Source of the DNA: Lentilactobacillus rapi DSM 19907 = JCM 15042
Lineage (GTDB): Bacteria > Bacillota > Bacilli > Lactobacillales > Lactobacillaceae
Direction of reading: 5' to 3'
Length of the DNA: 64,000 bases
Assembly (NCBI RefSeq): GCF_001436255.1
Contig: NZ_AZEI01000082.1
Coordinates: 44,023 to 108,022, forward strand
Position 1 is the stretch's first letter; each line of letters begins with the position of its first letter. Under the pieces are notes generated by a model that did no database searches, was not told the DNA's origin, and was given only the letters and a program-made list of their open reading frames with translations. Positions 18,387-27,153 of the stretch are shown piece after piece. A program made the translations under genes and the position numbers.

Positions 18387-19442
18387 TCAGCCTTTTTTGG
18401 CGGCATTTTTATCCGCAGCGACCGCTACCGGTTCATCGTGGCGTTTCACACCTAAAATATCCAAGAAGAACGTAAAGATCGGTACCCCACAGATCAGGCC
18501 CCAGATGCCAAAGAAGTGTTCGCCAACCAGGAGGACAACAAAGGTATAAAAGATTGGCAGATTGGTCTTGGAGGCCATAAAATTCGGATTGAGCACGTAG
18601 GCTTCAAAGGCGTGGACGATGACAATCGTAATAATGAGGTAGAAGACATCTTGAAAGCCGCCAACGGAGTAGCCGACAAGTGATAATGGGATGAAGGAAA
18701 TGATCACCCCGGCAACTGGGATCAAACTTAAGATGAACACCATCAGTGCCAAGACTGCCAACTGCGGCAAGTGCATGAACGCCATGGCGATCGTGGTCAA
18801 AATTGTGTTGCAGATTGCGATGAAGAATTGAGCTTCAATGACAACGCCAAAGGTCGACACAAACTTTTTACCAAAGAAGTAAAGGTCTTGGAAGAACCAA
18901 CCAAAGTCGCTCTCTAAGAACAACAGCGAAAATTTGTCCATCGTCCGCTTTTCAACGGTGAAAAAGAAACTCAGGATCATGGATAGGAAGAACGTGAGTC
19001 CCATCGTTCCAACACCCGTGATGTATTTCCAAATGAGGCCGACCCCATTTTTCATCTGTGACATAATATTACTTTGCTTCACCAACTCATTGAACCACCG
19101 AATCGTCGTGTCGTCGGGTACATTTTGGGGATTTGAATAGAAGTTGATAATGTCTTGGGTGGCATTGATCGCCTGTTCCGCAATCTTAGGAATATAGATG
19201 GTAATGCCATAATACAAGGCCAGGATCACCAACAGGTATAACGCCGTCACAATCAACGGGGCAGGAATCTTGATGTACTGGCGAATCTTGTTAGTTAATT
19301 TGACAACCAACAAGCAAAAAATAAACGTCAGTAGAACCGTACTCATCATGCTTCTGGTCACGTAAAGGACAAAAATAACGAACATCAAAACGGTGAATCT
19401 TCGTAGTGCTACGTTATTAATAAATTTGGACCACGCCGTCAA
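18387..19442 (-). CDS. AI-2E family transporter (membrane permease)
   Basis: A 351-aa membrane protein with paired N-terminal helices, a central soluble segment (EQAINATQDIINFYSNP) and a C-terminal helical bundle containing PVAGVIISFIPLSLVGYSVGG, which matches the AI-2E family (PF01594). Some members export autoinducer-2 and others act as Na+/H+ antiporters, so the role here is open. A TTG at 19442 with AGGGGAG 8 nt upstream is the probable start; the frame is open 18 bp further to a GTG with no site. Confidence 0.85.
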   Translation of the reverse strand: MTAWSKFINNVALRRFTVLMFVIFVLYVTRSMMSTVLLTFIFCLLVVKLTNKIRQYIKIPAPLIVTALYLLVILALYYGITIYIPKIAEQAINATQDIINFYSNPQNVPDDTTIRWFNELVKQSNIMSQMKNGVGLIWKYITGVGTMGLTFFLSMILSFFFTVEKRTMDKFSLLFLESDFGWFFQDLYFFGKKFVSTFGVVIEAQFFIAICNTILTTIAMAFMHLPQLAVLALMVFILSLIPVAGVIISFIPLSLVGYSVGGFQDVFYLIITIVIVHAFEAYVLNPNFMASKTNLPIFYTFVVLLVGEHFFGIWGLICGVPIFTFFLDILGVKRHDEPVAVAADKNAAKKG

Positions 19443-19564
19443 ACAACCAACTCCCCTCACATGTCATGTGATCGATTTTTATTCGTGCCTCAATGATACA
19501 TTGTCCCAGTCTGGTTAGACAAGTTTTATTTAGTCAAGACTTGCATAACTTTGCCTTAAACGGA

Positions 19565-19603
19565 AAATCTCAGAAGTGACAGTTTTGAGCACTTCTGAGA
19601 TTT
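19565..19603. terminator. Strong terminator hairpin
   Basis: AAATCTCAGAAGTG pairs with CACTTCTGAGATTT over 14 bp, with T runs on either side. It lies between the AI-2E gene and the F1 array, and ends transcription from the TPR-like gene. Confidence 0.75.
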
Positions 19604-19644
19604 GTTGTGATTTTTATTTGGTTGGTGAAATTCGGGATGTGTTT

Positions 19645-19942
19645 CTCGAGCACATAGCTGAAATGTGTTCCACCAAGCAGCAATCTGCACATAAGCACCC
19701 TTTAACAGTGATTATGTTTTAAGGCTACATAGCCGAATGGTGCTCCACAAAACAGGGGTCTGCGCATAAGCACCTTTATCGCAAGCCCCGAAACCAGGGA
19801 CAGCCCGTCGCTTATACATAGCCGAAATGTGTTCCACCAAGCAGCAATCTGCACATAAGCACCCTAAACCCAAGCCCGAAGAAACTGGGCTTGGGTTTAG
19901 GGTGCTTATGCTCCGATTGCTAACCGCTTGGTTCCACACTCT
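19645..19942 (-). repeat. F1 repeat array with half-copies
   Basis: On the minus strand one full copy (about 19826-19942) starts at the stop of the TPR-like gene. Its hairpin is fully paired, GCACCCTAAACCCAAGCCC with its exact complement, unlike the other copies. Two further right-half copies (19650-19700 and 19722-19772) each carry CTACATAGCYGAA, CACCAAGCAGCAATC-like arms and TAAGCACC. The half-copies show that the right arm can be duplicated on its own. Confidence 0.8.
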
Positions 19943-20851
19943 CTAATAGTGCGCCTTCACATACTTTCCAATCGATTCATTACTATTATGTGCACCCTTG
20001 ATGACATTTCGGACATCTTGATCACTCATTGCGTTGGAATCAATTCCCGCAGCGCTAATTTGCTTTCTGGCACTGGCAATTTGGCTTGCCGTGATTTCCT
20101 TACCATTGATTTCCTTTTGGCTTGGCGTCACGGTATATTCATTTGAACCCTTATAATTTGCCGCGGCCTTCTTTTCCGAGGACGTCAAACTGGCATTCTT
20201 ATTAGGGGCCACATTCGGATTATTGGTTGTATTGCTATTACTGCTTGAGTTTGAAGACTCGAAATCATTTGAAGTCGAACTGGAGCTGCCATTTAAGGCA
20301 CTGTTATTCTTATCACGCAGTTTTTCAGCCTTTTGCAAAACATCTTTATAGTATGATTGTTTAATCGACTTGTCCGAGAAGATCTTATCCAACGTGCTGT
20401 TTGACTCAGCGTACTTACCTTCGCCGGTCTCATTTAACGCCTGATTATAAATAGCATCATACTTTTTAATGTTGCTCTGAATCGTTTTAATCAGTGTCAA
20501 CTGGGACTGGGCCCGGTTCTTTAATAATTCGCTGCCGCTCTTAGTGTTAGCGACTGATTGATAGCCACTCTTGGCATTAGCAAACTCACGGTCTTTGAAC
20601 AGATCATTGGCAGACATAAACGACTGGGTCTGATTTAAAATCGTGGATGCTTTTTCATCATTGGGCTTTCTCTTTAAGGCGTTCGTATAGGCGGTTTCGG
20701 CCGCAGTATAGTTCTTATTAGAAATCTGCAGGCTGCCTCGTTGCATTGCGTCCGTATAAAGCTTTTCATTTTGACTGTGTCGGGCAAATGCATAACCACC
20801 AATCGAAAGCGCGATAACTAAGGTGATTACAATCCAAATCCATCTTTTCAA
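19943..20851 (-). CDS. Membrane-anchored TPR-like protein
   Basis: A 302-aa protein with one N-terminal membrane helix (IWIVITLVIALSIGGYAF) and an outward-facing remainder. Residues 30-170 are helical with TPR-like spacing (YTDAMQRGSLQISNKNYTAA, then AYTNALKRKPNDEKA). A Ser/Asn linker follows (about 185-215), then a conserved C-terminal helical domain. No enzymatic motif was found. Start is TTG at 20851 with AGGAGG 8 nt upstream. It may scaffold an envelope complex. An F1 copy starts at its stop codon. The 340 bp upstream (20852-21192) show nothing recognisable. Confidence 0.7.
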   Translation of the reverse strand: MKRWIWIVITLVIALSIGGYAFARHSQNEKLYTDAMQRGSLQISNKNYTAAETAYTNALKRKPNDEKASTILNQTQSFMSANDLFKDREFANAKSGYQSVANTKSGSELLKNRAQSQLTLIKTIQSNIKKYDAIYNQALNETGEGKYAESNSTLDKIFSDKSIKQSYYKDVLQKAEKLRDKNNSALNGSSSSTSNDFESSNSSSNSNTTNNPNVAPNKNASLTSSEKKAAANYKGSNEYTVTPSQKEINGKEITASQIASARKQISAAGIDSNAMSDQDVRNVIKGAHNSNESIGKYVKAHY

Positions 20852-21192
20852 AGTGAAGCCCTCCTAATTAAAGTTTATTCAGATTTATTATAACATCAAT
20901 GGCCTGATCACATTCAAGTGTTTGTCAAAGGTGATTAGAGATTTTTCCTATATAAAGTGACGCTGACGATTTAAAAAAATGAGCGTACACTATGCAGCAA
21001 TGAGGCAATTTTTGAACGTGAAGTATTGAAATTGACAGCATCGTATTCAATGCAGCCTGCTGGTTCATTGAGGTCCGTAGTCGCCTGATTGGCCAAATTG
21101 CCTAAATCAATTCATTTTTGCCAACCCTTCACATGCATTTTCTCATCAATTTTGTTACAGTTGGGATAGTATTTTAAGAAAGGAGCCCACTC

Positions 21193-21573
21193 ATGGCAAA
21201 CGATTCCGAAGATTATATTAAACAGCACATGTTTGGCAACCCACAACTCAAGCCTGATGAAAAGCGGGCATTTCTGGGTAACTTCAGAGAACGGGTTGCC
21301 CTTGCCCTAACGATTAGTCAATTGCGTCAACCCGAAACCACGGCAATGGTCGCCAAAGTGATTACCAATTATCCAGAATATCGGATGTATCTGAACGGCA
21401 AAATGGACGACACCTTGGTCGAAGATTACATGGGTATGGCAATTGATCACAATTATCAATTTACCGTTTTGGTCCAAAATGGTGTTCGGGTTGAAGCCCA
21501 CACTGGGCCTCATGACTTTGGACTGGTGATTGCGTCCCCCAAGGAAAAAATCAAGCGTCGAATTCTATTGTAA
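21193..21573 (+). CDS. YueI-family protein (DUF1694)
   Basis: A 126-aa soluble protein with FRERVALALTISQLRQPE near residue 35 and a conserved DYMGMAIDHNYQFTVL segment, typical of DUF1694 proteins such as Bacillus YueI. The function of the family is unknown; no catalytic motif is visible. AAGGAG lies before the ATG, and an intrinsic terminator follows, so it is a single-gene unit. Confidence 0.8.
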   Translation: MANDSEDYIKQHMFGNPQLKPDEKRAFLGNFRERVALALTISQLRQPETTAMVAKVITNYPEYRMYLNGKMDDTLVEDYMGMAIDHNYQFTVLVQNGVRVEAHTGPHDFGLVIASPKEKIKRRILL

Positions 21574-21588
21574 TTTTATACACATGTT

Positions 21589-21618
21589 AAGAAGTCGCCT
21601 TTCTGGGGCTTCTTTTTT
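21589..21618 (+). terminator. Intrinsic terminator after the YueI-family gene
   Basis: AAGAAG pairs with CTTCTT through a short G/C segment, followed by six T. Confidence 0.7.
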
Positions 21619-21673
21619 ATTTTCGTGAGATCTAATTACTAACACTTCCCTGTTATCATGCATTAAAATGAAT

Positions 21674-21702
21674 TTGACAAACACATTTACACAGATTAAT
21701 AT
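21674..21702 (+). promoter_or_regulatory. Promoter of the 5-oxoprolinase operon
   Basis: TTGACA (21674-21679) and TAATAT (21697-21702) with 17 bp spacing, 64 bp before pxpB. No cre or other operator was recognised. Confidence 0.65.
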
Positions 21703-21765
21703 TATTTTTAATTAATTTTATTGCCGAATCTCTAATAATTATACACACTGAATCGAGGTTACATC

Positions 21766-22491
21766 ATGAAACCCTATCAGTTAATAACGGTTGGCGACCA
21801 AGCCATTTCAATCGAATTTCCAAATGAAATCAATCCGGAAATTAATTTACGGCTGCAGGCACTCGCCAAAATTATCACCGCGGACAAGGTGGTCGGCGTC
21901 CAAGCTGTCATCCCCGCTTACCACACCTTACTCGTCACATTTGACGCAATGAGGATCACGCCAAGGAAGCTCAAGCAGCAACTTGAACGCATTATCGCAG
22001 ATCAATTAGCTGCGCCGCTACCTCCTAAACGAACCTTAATCATCCCAGTGTGCTATGAAGATCCCTATGGACCAGATTTGTCAGACGTTGCCGATTACGC
22101 AGGTATTTCGACCGACGAAGTCATCAAACGTCACACTGGCAAGTCCTACCTCATTTATTTTCTGGGTTTTCTACCGGGTTTTGCCTACATGGCCAGTGTT
22201 GACGACCAGATCGCCATGCCGCGATTGTCCAAACCGCGAGTCAAGATTCCAGCTGGCAGCGTTGGGATTGCCGGTATCCAAACCGGATTCTACCCAGTCA
22301 CCTCGCCAGGTGGTTGGCGACTGATTGGCAAAACGCCGCTCACCCTTTACCAGCCGGATAATCCCGAACCGTTCTATCACGCTGGCGACGAAATCAAATT
22401 TGAAGCCATCGATAAGGAAACCTTTGACGTTATCAAACAAGCCGACGAACTAGGTCATTATCACGTAAAGGTGGTGACGGAAAATGCATAA
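21766..22491 (+). CDS. pxpB: 5-oxoprolinase subunit PxpB (KipI/AHS1 family)
   Basis: A 241-aa protein with the family motif FLGFLPGFAYMASVDDQI (about 130-147) and SVGIAGIQTGFYPVTSPGGW. With PxpA and PxpC it forms the ATP-dependent 5-oxoprolinase that opens pyroglutamate to glutamate. Pyroglutamate forms spontaneously from glutamine, so the complex is a housekeeping repair enzyme. First gene of a seven-gene operon; its stop overlaps pxpC by 8 bp. In Bacillus the homologue was first named KipI, a KinA inhibitor; lactobacilli have no sporulation kinase. Confidence 0.93.
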   Translation: MKPYQLITVGDQAISIEFPNEINPEINLRLQALAKIITADKVVGVQAVIPAYHTLLVTFDAMRITPRKLKQQLERIIADQLAAPLPPKRTLIIPVCYEDPYGPDLSDVADYAGISTDEVIKRHTGKSYLIYFLGFLPGFAYMASVDDQIAMPRLSKPRVKIPAGSVGIAGIQTGFYPVTSPGGWRLIGKTPLTLYQPDNPEPFYHAGDEIKFEAIDKETFDVIKQADELGHYHVKVVTENA

Positions 22492-23536
22492 CCTTTCTGT
22501 GATTCAACCAGGTTTACAGACGACCATTCAGGATTTGGGCCGGGTGAGTCACCAAATTGATGGTTTCCCTGTTTCCGGCAGTATGGATCAGGCATCCCAC
22601 CGGCTCGCCAACTTATTGGTTGGCAACCGCGGCAAAACGGCTTGTTTGGAATTTGCCTTAACCGGACCAACATTGATCTTTCGGGTTGCCACGTTCATCA
22701 CCATCACCGGCGGTCAATTCTCGCCAACCCTAAATGGCAAACCAATTCCAGAAAATGAAGCTATTCGAGTCCATGAAAACGATGAGCTGGCCATTGGTTC
22801 TGCCAACGCCGGCCGCTACGGCTACTTAGCCATCAAGGGCGGCATTCAGGTGCCGGAAGTGATGGACAGCCGCTCAACGACGCTACGAATTGGCATCGGC
22901 GGCTTCAATGGTCGAGCTCTCCAAGCAGGTGATCAGTTGCCGATCTCACCCCAGGAAACGCTCCGAAGTTTTGGCCATCGCCGAGTTAACCAGGCCTTCC
23001 TGGAAAGTTTCCGGGATCCAAAGACGATGTTGCAAAATCCATTGGTTATTCGAATCTTGAAGGGTCCCCAATGGTCGCTATTTTCTAAATCAGATCAACG
23101 ATTACTTCAGCATCAGCAATACCAGCTCACCTCTGAAGCCGATCGGATGGGTTACCGGTTAGCTGGCAAGCCGTTGACCACCAGTCTTAAGAGCTTGCTT
23201 TCCGAAGCCACGGTCTTTGGTGGCATTCAAATTACCAGCAATGGCCAACCGATTGTGTTGCTGGCGGATCGACAGACGACTGGTGGTTATCCAGTGATTG
23301 CAACCATCTTAACCGCTGACATTGGCAAAATCGTTCAGTGTCAAAATCACCAACTGATCCAATTTCAATTAACCGACTTGAAAACCGCTGAAGACGAACT
23401 CCAGAAACAAACCGAGTTACTGCAGCGACTGAAAGCCGAATTTATTGAGCAACGTTACCAAGCTCCGATCGGAATCAATCGATCAGCCGCGCAACGGATT
23501 CGTGGATTGTTTGAGGGCGGTTTTTCTAAGGGGTAA
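22484..23536 (+). CDS. pxpC: 5-oxoprolinase subunit PxpC (KipA/AHS2 family)
   Basis: A 350-aa protein opening with VIQPGLQTTIQDLGR and containing GFPVSGSMDQASHRLANLLV near residue 35, the AHS2 (biotin-dependent carboxyltransferase-like) signature. It is the catalytic partner of PxpB. The ATG lies inside the end of pxpB, so translation is coupled. The next coding gene, accB, is 288 bp away, and the gap is filled by two reverse-orientation F1 copies, an unusual insertion inside an operon. Confidence 0.92.
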   Translation: MHNLSVIQPGLQTTIQDLGRVSHQIDGFPVSGSMDQASHRLANLLVGNRGKTACLEFALTGPTLIFRVATFITITGGQFSPTLNGKPIPENEAIRVHENDELAIGSANAGRYGYLAIKGGIQVPEVMDSRSTTLRIGIGGFNGRALQAGDQLPISPQETLRSFGHRRVNQAFLESFRDPKTMLQNPLVIRILKGPQWSLFSKSDQRLLQHQQYQLTSEADRMGYRLAGKPLTTSLKSLLSEATVFGGIQITSNGQPIVLLADRQTTGGYPVIATILTADIGKIVQCQNHQLIQFQLTDLKTAEDELQKQTELLQRLKAEFIEQRYQAPIGINRSAAQRIRGLFEGGFSKG

Positions 23537-23806
23537 CCGCTTTGTTTCAAACGCTTGTTGAGGACAGCTCCTCCAAGCAATAATCTGCATATAAGCATCT
23601 TCGGCAAAAATCCCCAAAACCAGGGATTTTTGCCAAAGGAGACTTATCTTCCGATTATTCCCGCTTGGATCCGCTCACTTATTTTTAGGACAGCTCCTCC
23701 AAGCAAAGATCTGCGCGTAAGCACCTTGAACAAAAATTCCCAAACCCGGAATTTCTGTTCAAGGAGACTTACTCTCCGATCTTTAACCGCTTGGATCCGC
23801 TCACTT
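23532..23806 (-). repeat. F1 repeat array inside the pxp operon
   Basis: Two minus-orientation copies at 23561-23680 and 23688-23806 (period about 127 bp), plus a remnant at 23532-23553. Left ends read, on the minus strand, AGTGAGCGGATCCAAGCGG. The second stem is AATAATC/GATTATT in one and AAAGATC/GATCTTT in the other, a clear compensated difference. They lie between pxpC and accB, where a strong terminator would cut the operon. Confidence 0.85.
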
Positions 23807-23824
23807 ATTGAAGGAGGTGCCATC

Positions 23825-24223
23825 ATGAACATCGAAACGGTTCGTGAATTAGCAAAGATTTTAAAAGAGAATCAGTTATCTGAGTTAACGTACCAATCAG
23901 GAAACGACCGGTTGAAGCTGAAGCGGGCGCTTACCCAGCCAGCAGCGCCATCATCTCCTGCGGCTCCTGAACCGGCCGTCTCTGACGAACAAAACACCAT
24001 CAATGCCACGACCATCGGGACCTTTTATTCATCCAAGTCCCCTGACGACCCGCCATTTGTTTCGATTGGCGATCATATCGAGATCGGTGACACGATTGGC
24101 ATTATTGAAGCAATGAAAGTGATGAATGAAATCAAAGCCGACAAGGCGGGAACCGTTACCCAAATTCTTGCCACGGACGGCCAAGGAGTTGAGTTCGATG
24201 AACCACTTATTCAACTCGCATAA
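23825..24223 (+). CDS. accB: Biotin carboxyl carrier protein
   Basis: A 132-aa protein: an N-terminal helical region (MNIETVRELAKILKENQ), a Pro/Ala-rich linker, and a biotinyl domain with the acceptor Lys in IEAMKVMNE (about residue 99). It carries carboxybiotin between a biotin carboxylase and a carboxyltransferase. GGAGG precedes the ATG at 23825; the open frame reaches further upstream but only through the repeat. Being placed with accC and pxpBC, and without AccA/AccD, it seems to serve this operon and not fatty acid synthesis. Confidence 0.9.
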   Translation: MNIETVRELAKILKENQLSELTYQSGNDRLKLKRALTQPAAPSSPAAPEPAVSDEQNTINATTIGTFYSSKSPDDPPFVSIGDHIEIGDTIGIIEAMKVMNEIKADKAGTVTQILATDGQGVEFDEPLIQLA

Positions 24224-25577
24224 ACCAATTGAACAATGGCCATTTCATAAGGTCCTGGTTGCCAACCGCGGTGAAATTGCCGTGCGGATTATTCGCGCCT
24301 GCCGCCAGTTGGGACTGCAGACGGTTGCAATCTATTCCACAGCTGACAGAAACGCGCTGCATACCAAACTAGCTGATTCAGCTATCTGTATCGGCCCAGC
24401 CAATGCTGCCAACAGTTATTTAAATATCAATAACATTATCACCGCCGCGCAATTAACCGGCGCGGATGCCATTCACCCAGGTTATGGCTTTCTTTCAGAA
24501 AACGCCGATTTTGCCCGCGCCTGTGAAGAAAACAATCTGATTTTTATCGGGCCAAACGCCGATGCAGTTTCATTGCTGGGCAATAAGGAACAGGCCAGAG
24601 AAACGATGAAGCAGGCCGGCATGCCCCTCGTAAAGGGCAGTCCAACCGTCCTGACCGATTCAAAGGAAGCTTTGACTGAAGCTAAAAAGATCGGCTTTCC
24701 AATCATGATTAAAGCAAGCGCTGGCGGTGGCGGCAAGGGGATGCGAGTTGTGGAATATCCTGAGCAATTCGAAAGCACGTTTGAGCTCTGCCAAGATGAA
24801 GCCAGGTCAGCGTTCGATGACGACCATATGTATCTTGAGCAATACCTAACGCACCCCCGGCACATTGAAATTCAGTTGATTGCCGATCAAGCTGGCAAGG
24901 TGCTGGCAATCGGCGAGCGGGATTGTACGATTCAAGCCAACCACCAGAAGGTCATGGAAGAAGCCCCAGCACCGGCTTTAGACGACGCCACCCGCCAACA
25001 AATGTTTTCCACCAGCGAACAGGCCGTTTCCAAGATTCATTATGAAGGCGTTGGTACCGTTGAGTTTCTTTACAACGGCCCTGGTGCATTTTACTTCATG
25101 GAAATGAACACCCGGATTCAGGTTGAACATCCAATTACTGAACAAACCACCGGCTTGGATCTCATTGATGCCCAATTTCGGGTCGCCGCTGGTGAAACGT
25201 TGGTTGACAGCCGACCAACCGTTTCCAACTATGCCCTGGAGTGCCGAATCACGGCGCTGACGCCGGGAACCATCACTGGCTTACATTTACCTGGTGGACT
25301 GGGTGTCCGCGTTGACACCGCCCTTTATCAGGGTTATACGGTGCCCCCGAACTACGACGCCATGATCGCCAAACTGATTGTTTTCGGCCCCAATCGCAAC
25401 GTTGTCTTAAATGAAATGAGAACGATGATCGATGAAACAGTTATTGCCGGCATTTCGACCAATCTGGAAATGCTATCCCAGTTGTTGGCCGAACCAGACT
25501 TGATTGAGGAGAAAACCGACGTCAACTGGCTCGATAAACAACTGGCTGAGAAGGAGGAAGATTCTTATGACGACTGA
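24198..25577 (+). CDS. accC: Biotin carboxylase subunit (AccC-type)
   Basis: A 459-aa ATP-grasp enzyme: HKVLVANRGEIAVRIIRACR at the N-terminus, the Gly-rich KASAGGGGKGMR loop (about 193-204), and EMNTRIQVEHPITEQTTG near residue 310. It carboxylates biotin on the carrier using ATP and bicarbonate. The frame is open to 24126, but AAGGAG 9 nt before ATG 24198 fixes the start, inside accB (26-bp overlap). As there is no carboxyltransferase of the AccAD type nearby, PxpC is the only candidate acceptor subunit in the operon. Confidence 0.93.
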   Translation: MNHLFNSHKPIEQWPFHKVLVANRGEIAVRIIRACRQLGLQTVAIYSTADRNALHTKLADSAICIGPANAANSYLNINNIITAAQLTGADAIHPGYGFLSENADFARACEENNLIFIGPNADAVSLLGNKEQARETMKQAGMPLVKGSPTVLTDSKEALTEAKKIGFPIMIKASAGGGGKGMRVVEYPEQFESTFELCQDEARSAFDDDHMYLEQYLTHPRHIEIQLIADQAGKVLAIGERDCTIQANHQKVMEEAPAPALDDATRQQMFSTSEQAVSKIHYEGVGTVEFLYNGPGAFYFMEMNTRIQVEHPITEQTTGLDLIDAQFRVAAGETLVDSRPTVSNYALECRITALTPGTITGLHLPGGLGVRVDTALYQGYTVPPNYDAMIAKLIVFGPNRNVVLNEMRTMIDETVIAGISTNLEMLSQLLAEPDLIEEKTDVNWLDKQLAEKEEDSYDD

Positions 25578-26358
25578 TATGACAACTCTATCTCCAGTTG
25601 AACTACGGCATTTAATTCGCAGTGGTGACTTTTCCGGGCAGACAAGCGGCTTGTGCCCAGGCTATACCCAGGCAAACCTGGCGATTCTTCCCAAAGATCT
25701 CGCGTATGATTTCCTACTATTTACGCAACGAAATCCCCGCCCCTGTCCGGTGCTTGAAGTGAGCGATACGGGAAGCCGCAAGCTACACGAATTCGCCGAC
25801 GACATTGATTTGGCCAACGATTTTCCAAAATACCGGATTTACCGCGATGGCAAAGTCGATGCCGAAGTCACATCGGTTGCAGACATTTGGCAGAATGATT
25901 TTGTCAGCTTCATCATTGGCTGCAGCTTCTCATTTGAATCTGAGTTACTCGCTGCCGGGATTGAAGTTCGAAACATCACCGAGAAAGTGAATGTGCCAAT
26001 GTTTAACACGAACATTCCGCTAAAATCCGCTGGGCCATTCCACGGCAACATGGTCGTCAGCATGCGTCCCATCCCAGAAGCTCAAATTCCAACAGCGGTC
26101 CAGGTAACCGGCGCAATGCCAAAAGTTCACGGTGCGCCAATCCAAATCGGTGATCCCGAAACCATTGGCATTTCTGATCTGGCGCATCCCGATTATGGCG
26201 ATCCGGTGACAATTAAAGCTGGCGAACAACCTGTTTTCTGGCCATGTGGGGTCACACCGCAAAACGTAATTATGCAGACCAAGCCGCCGCTGGTCATTAC
26301 CCACGCGCCGGGCCACATGCTGGTGACCGACGTTGTCAATGCAACATTAAAATACTAG
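25567..26358 (+). CDS. ycsI: Putative hydro-lyase, YcsI/DUF1445 family
   Basis: A 263-aa protein with the family's TSGLCPGYTQANLAILPK (about 25-42) and a conserved FIIGCSFSFE. Relatives include D-glutamate cyclase, which makes 5-oxo-D-proline, so a substrate of the pyroglutamate type fits the operon. AAGGAGG is 9 nt before ATG 25567, which lies 11 bp inside accC. In Bacillus subtilis ycsI is likewise next to ycsF, ycsG, kipI and kipA. Confidence 0.88.
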   Translation: MTTDMTTLSPVELRHLIRSGDFSGQTSGLCPGYTQANLAILPKDLAYDFLLFTQRNPRPCPVLEVSDTGSRKLHEFADDIDLANDFPKYRIYRDGKVDAEVTSVADIWQNDFVSFIIGCSFSFESELLAAGIEVRNITEKVNVPMFNTNIPLKSAGPFHGNMVVSMRPIPEAQIPTAVQVTGAMPKVHGAPIQIGDPETIGISDLAHPDYGDPVTIKAGEQPVFWPCGVTPQNVIMQTKPPLVITHAPGHMLVTDVVNATLKY

Positions 26359-26385
26359 GACAGCTTTTCCAAGGAGGAATTTCCA

Positions 26386-27135
26386 ATGACAACAATTGAT
26401 CTCAATAGTGATCTCGGTGAAAGTTACGGCCGCTACCATTTAGGCAACGACGACCAGGTGATTCCACTCATTAGTTCAGCTAACATTGCCTGTGGCTTTC
26501 ACGCTGGCGATCCTGACGTGATGTATCAAACAGTTGAAATGGCTGAGAAAGCGGGGATCGGCGTCGGTGCCCATCCTGGTTTCCCTGACCTTGATGGCTT
26601 TGGCCGCAGGAAAATGGATCTTTCCGCCGCGGCGGTAACCCACATGGTGACCTACCAAATTGCCGCACTGGCCGGCTTCACAAAGACCCACCGACTGCAT
26701 CACGTCAAGCCTCATGGGGCACTTTACAACGCCGCTGGTAAAGACCTGGCACTGGCCACTGCCATTTGTCAGGGGATCAAGGCTGAAGATCCTCATTTGA
26801 TGGTCTATGCCCTTTCCAACAGTGCCTTGGTTACTGCCGCTCAGAATCTCGGCCTTCCCGTTGCGCAAGAAGTCTTTGCCGACCGAAACTATCAAGCAGA
26901 CGGCAGCTTAGTTCCACGAAGTCAGGATAACGCCGTGTTGCACGATCCCGATGAAATTGCCAAACGAACCATCTCAATGATCAAGACCCAATCCGTTGTC
27001 GCGGTGACTGGAGAAACCGTGCCAATCAAGGTCGACTCCATCTGTGTCCACGGTGACAACAGTGCGGCTCTTGAAATCGTAAAGCATTTAACTCAAGCAT
27101 TGAAACAAGAAGGAATTGCCATTAAGACCCGTTAA
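26386..27135 (+). CDS. pxpA: 5-oxoprolinase subunit PxpA (LamB/YcsF family)
   Basis: A 249-aa protein with DLNSDLGESYG at 4-14, SSANIACGFHAGDP near residue 30 and VKPHGALYN near residue 107, the signature of the LamB/YcsF family. It is the third subunit of ATP-dependent 5-oxoprolinase. AAGGAGG lies before the ATG. The operon order here (B, C, accB, accC, ycsI, A, ycsG) differs from Bacillus but keeps the same partners. Confidence 0.93.
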   Translation: MTTIDLNSDLGESYGRYHLGNDDQVIPLISSANIACGFHAGDPDVMYQTVEMAEKAGIGVGAHPGFPDLDGFGRRKMDLSAAAVTHMVTYQIAALAGFTKTHRLHHVKPHGALYNAAGKDLALATAICQGIKAEDPHLMVYALSNSALVTAAQNLGLPVAQEVFADRNYQADGSLVPRSQDNAVLHDPDEIAKRTISMIKTQSVVAVTGETVPIKVDSICVHGDNSAALEIVKHLTQALKQEGIAIKTR

Positions 27136-27153
27136 TTCGAAAGGAAGATGCTT

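Noticed and set aside
23555..23824. An upstream extension of the biotin carrier frame
   Set aside because: It runs through two F1 copies; the ATG at 23825 has a strong ribosome site and matches the family N-terminus.
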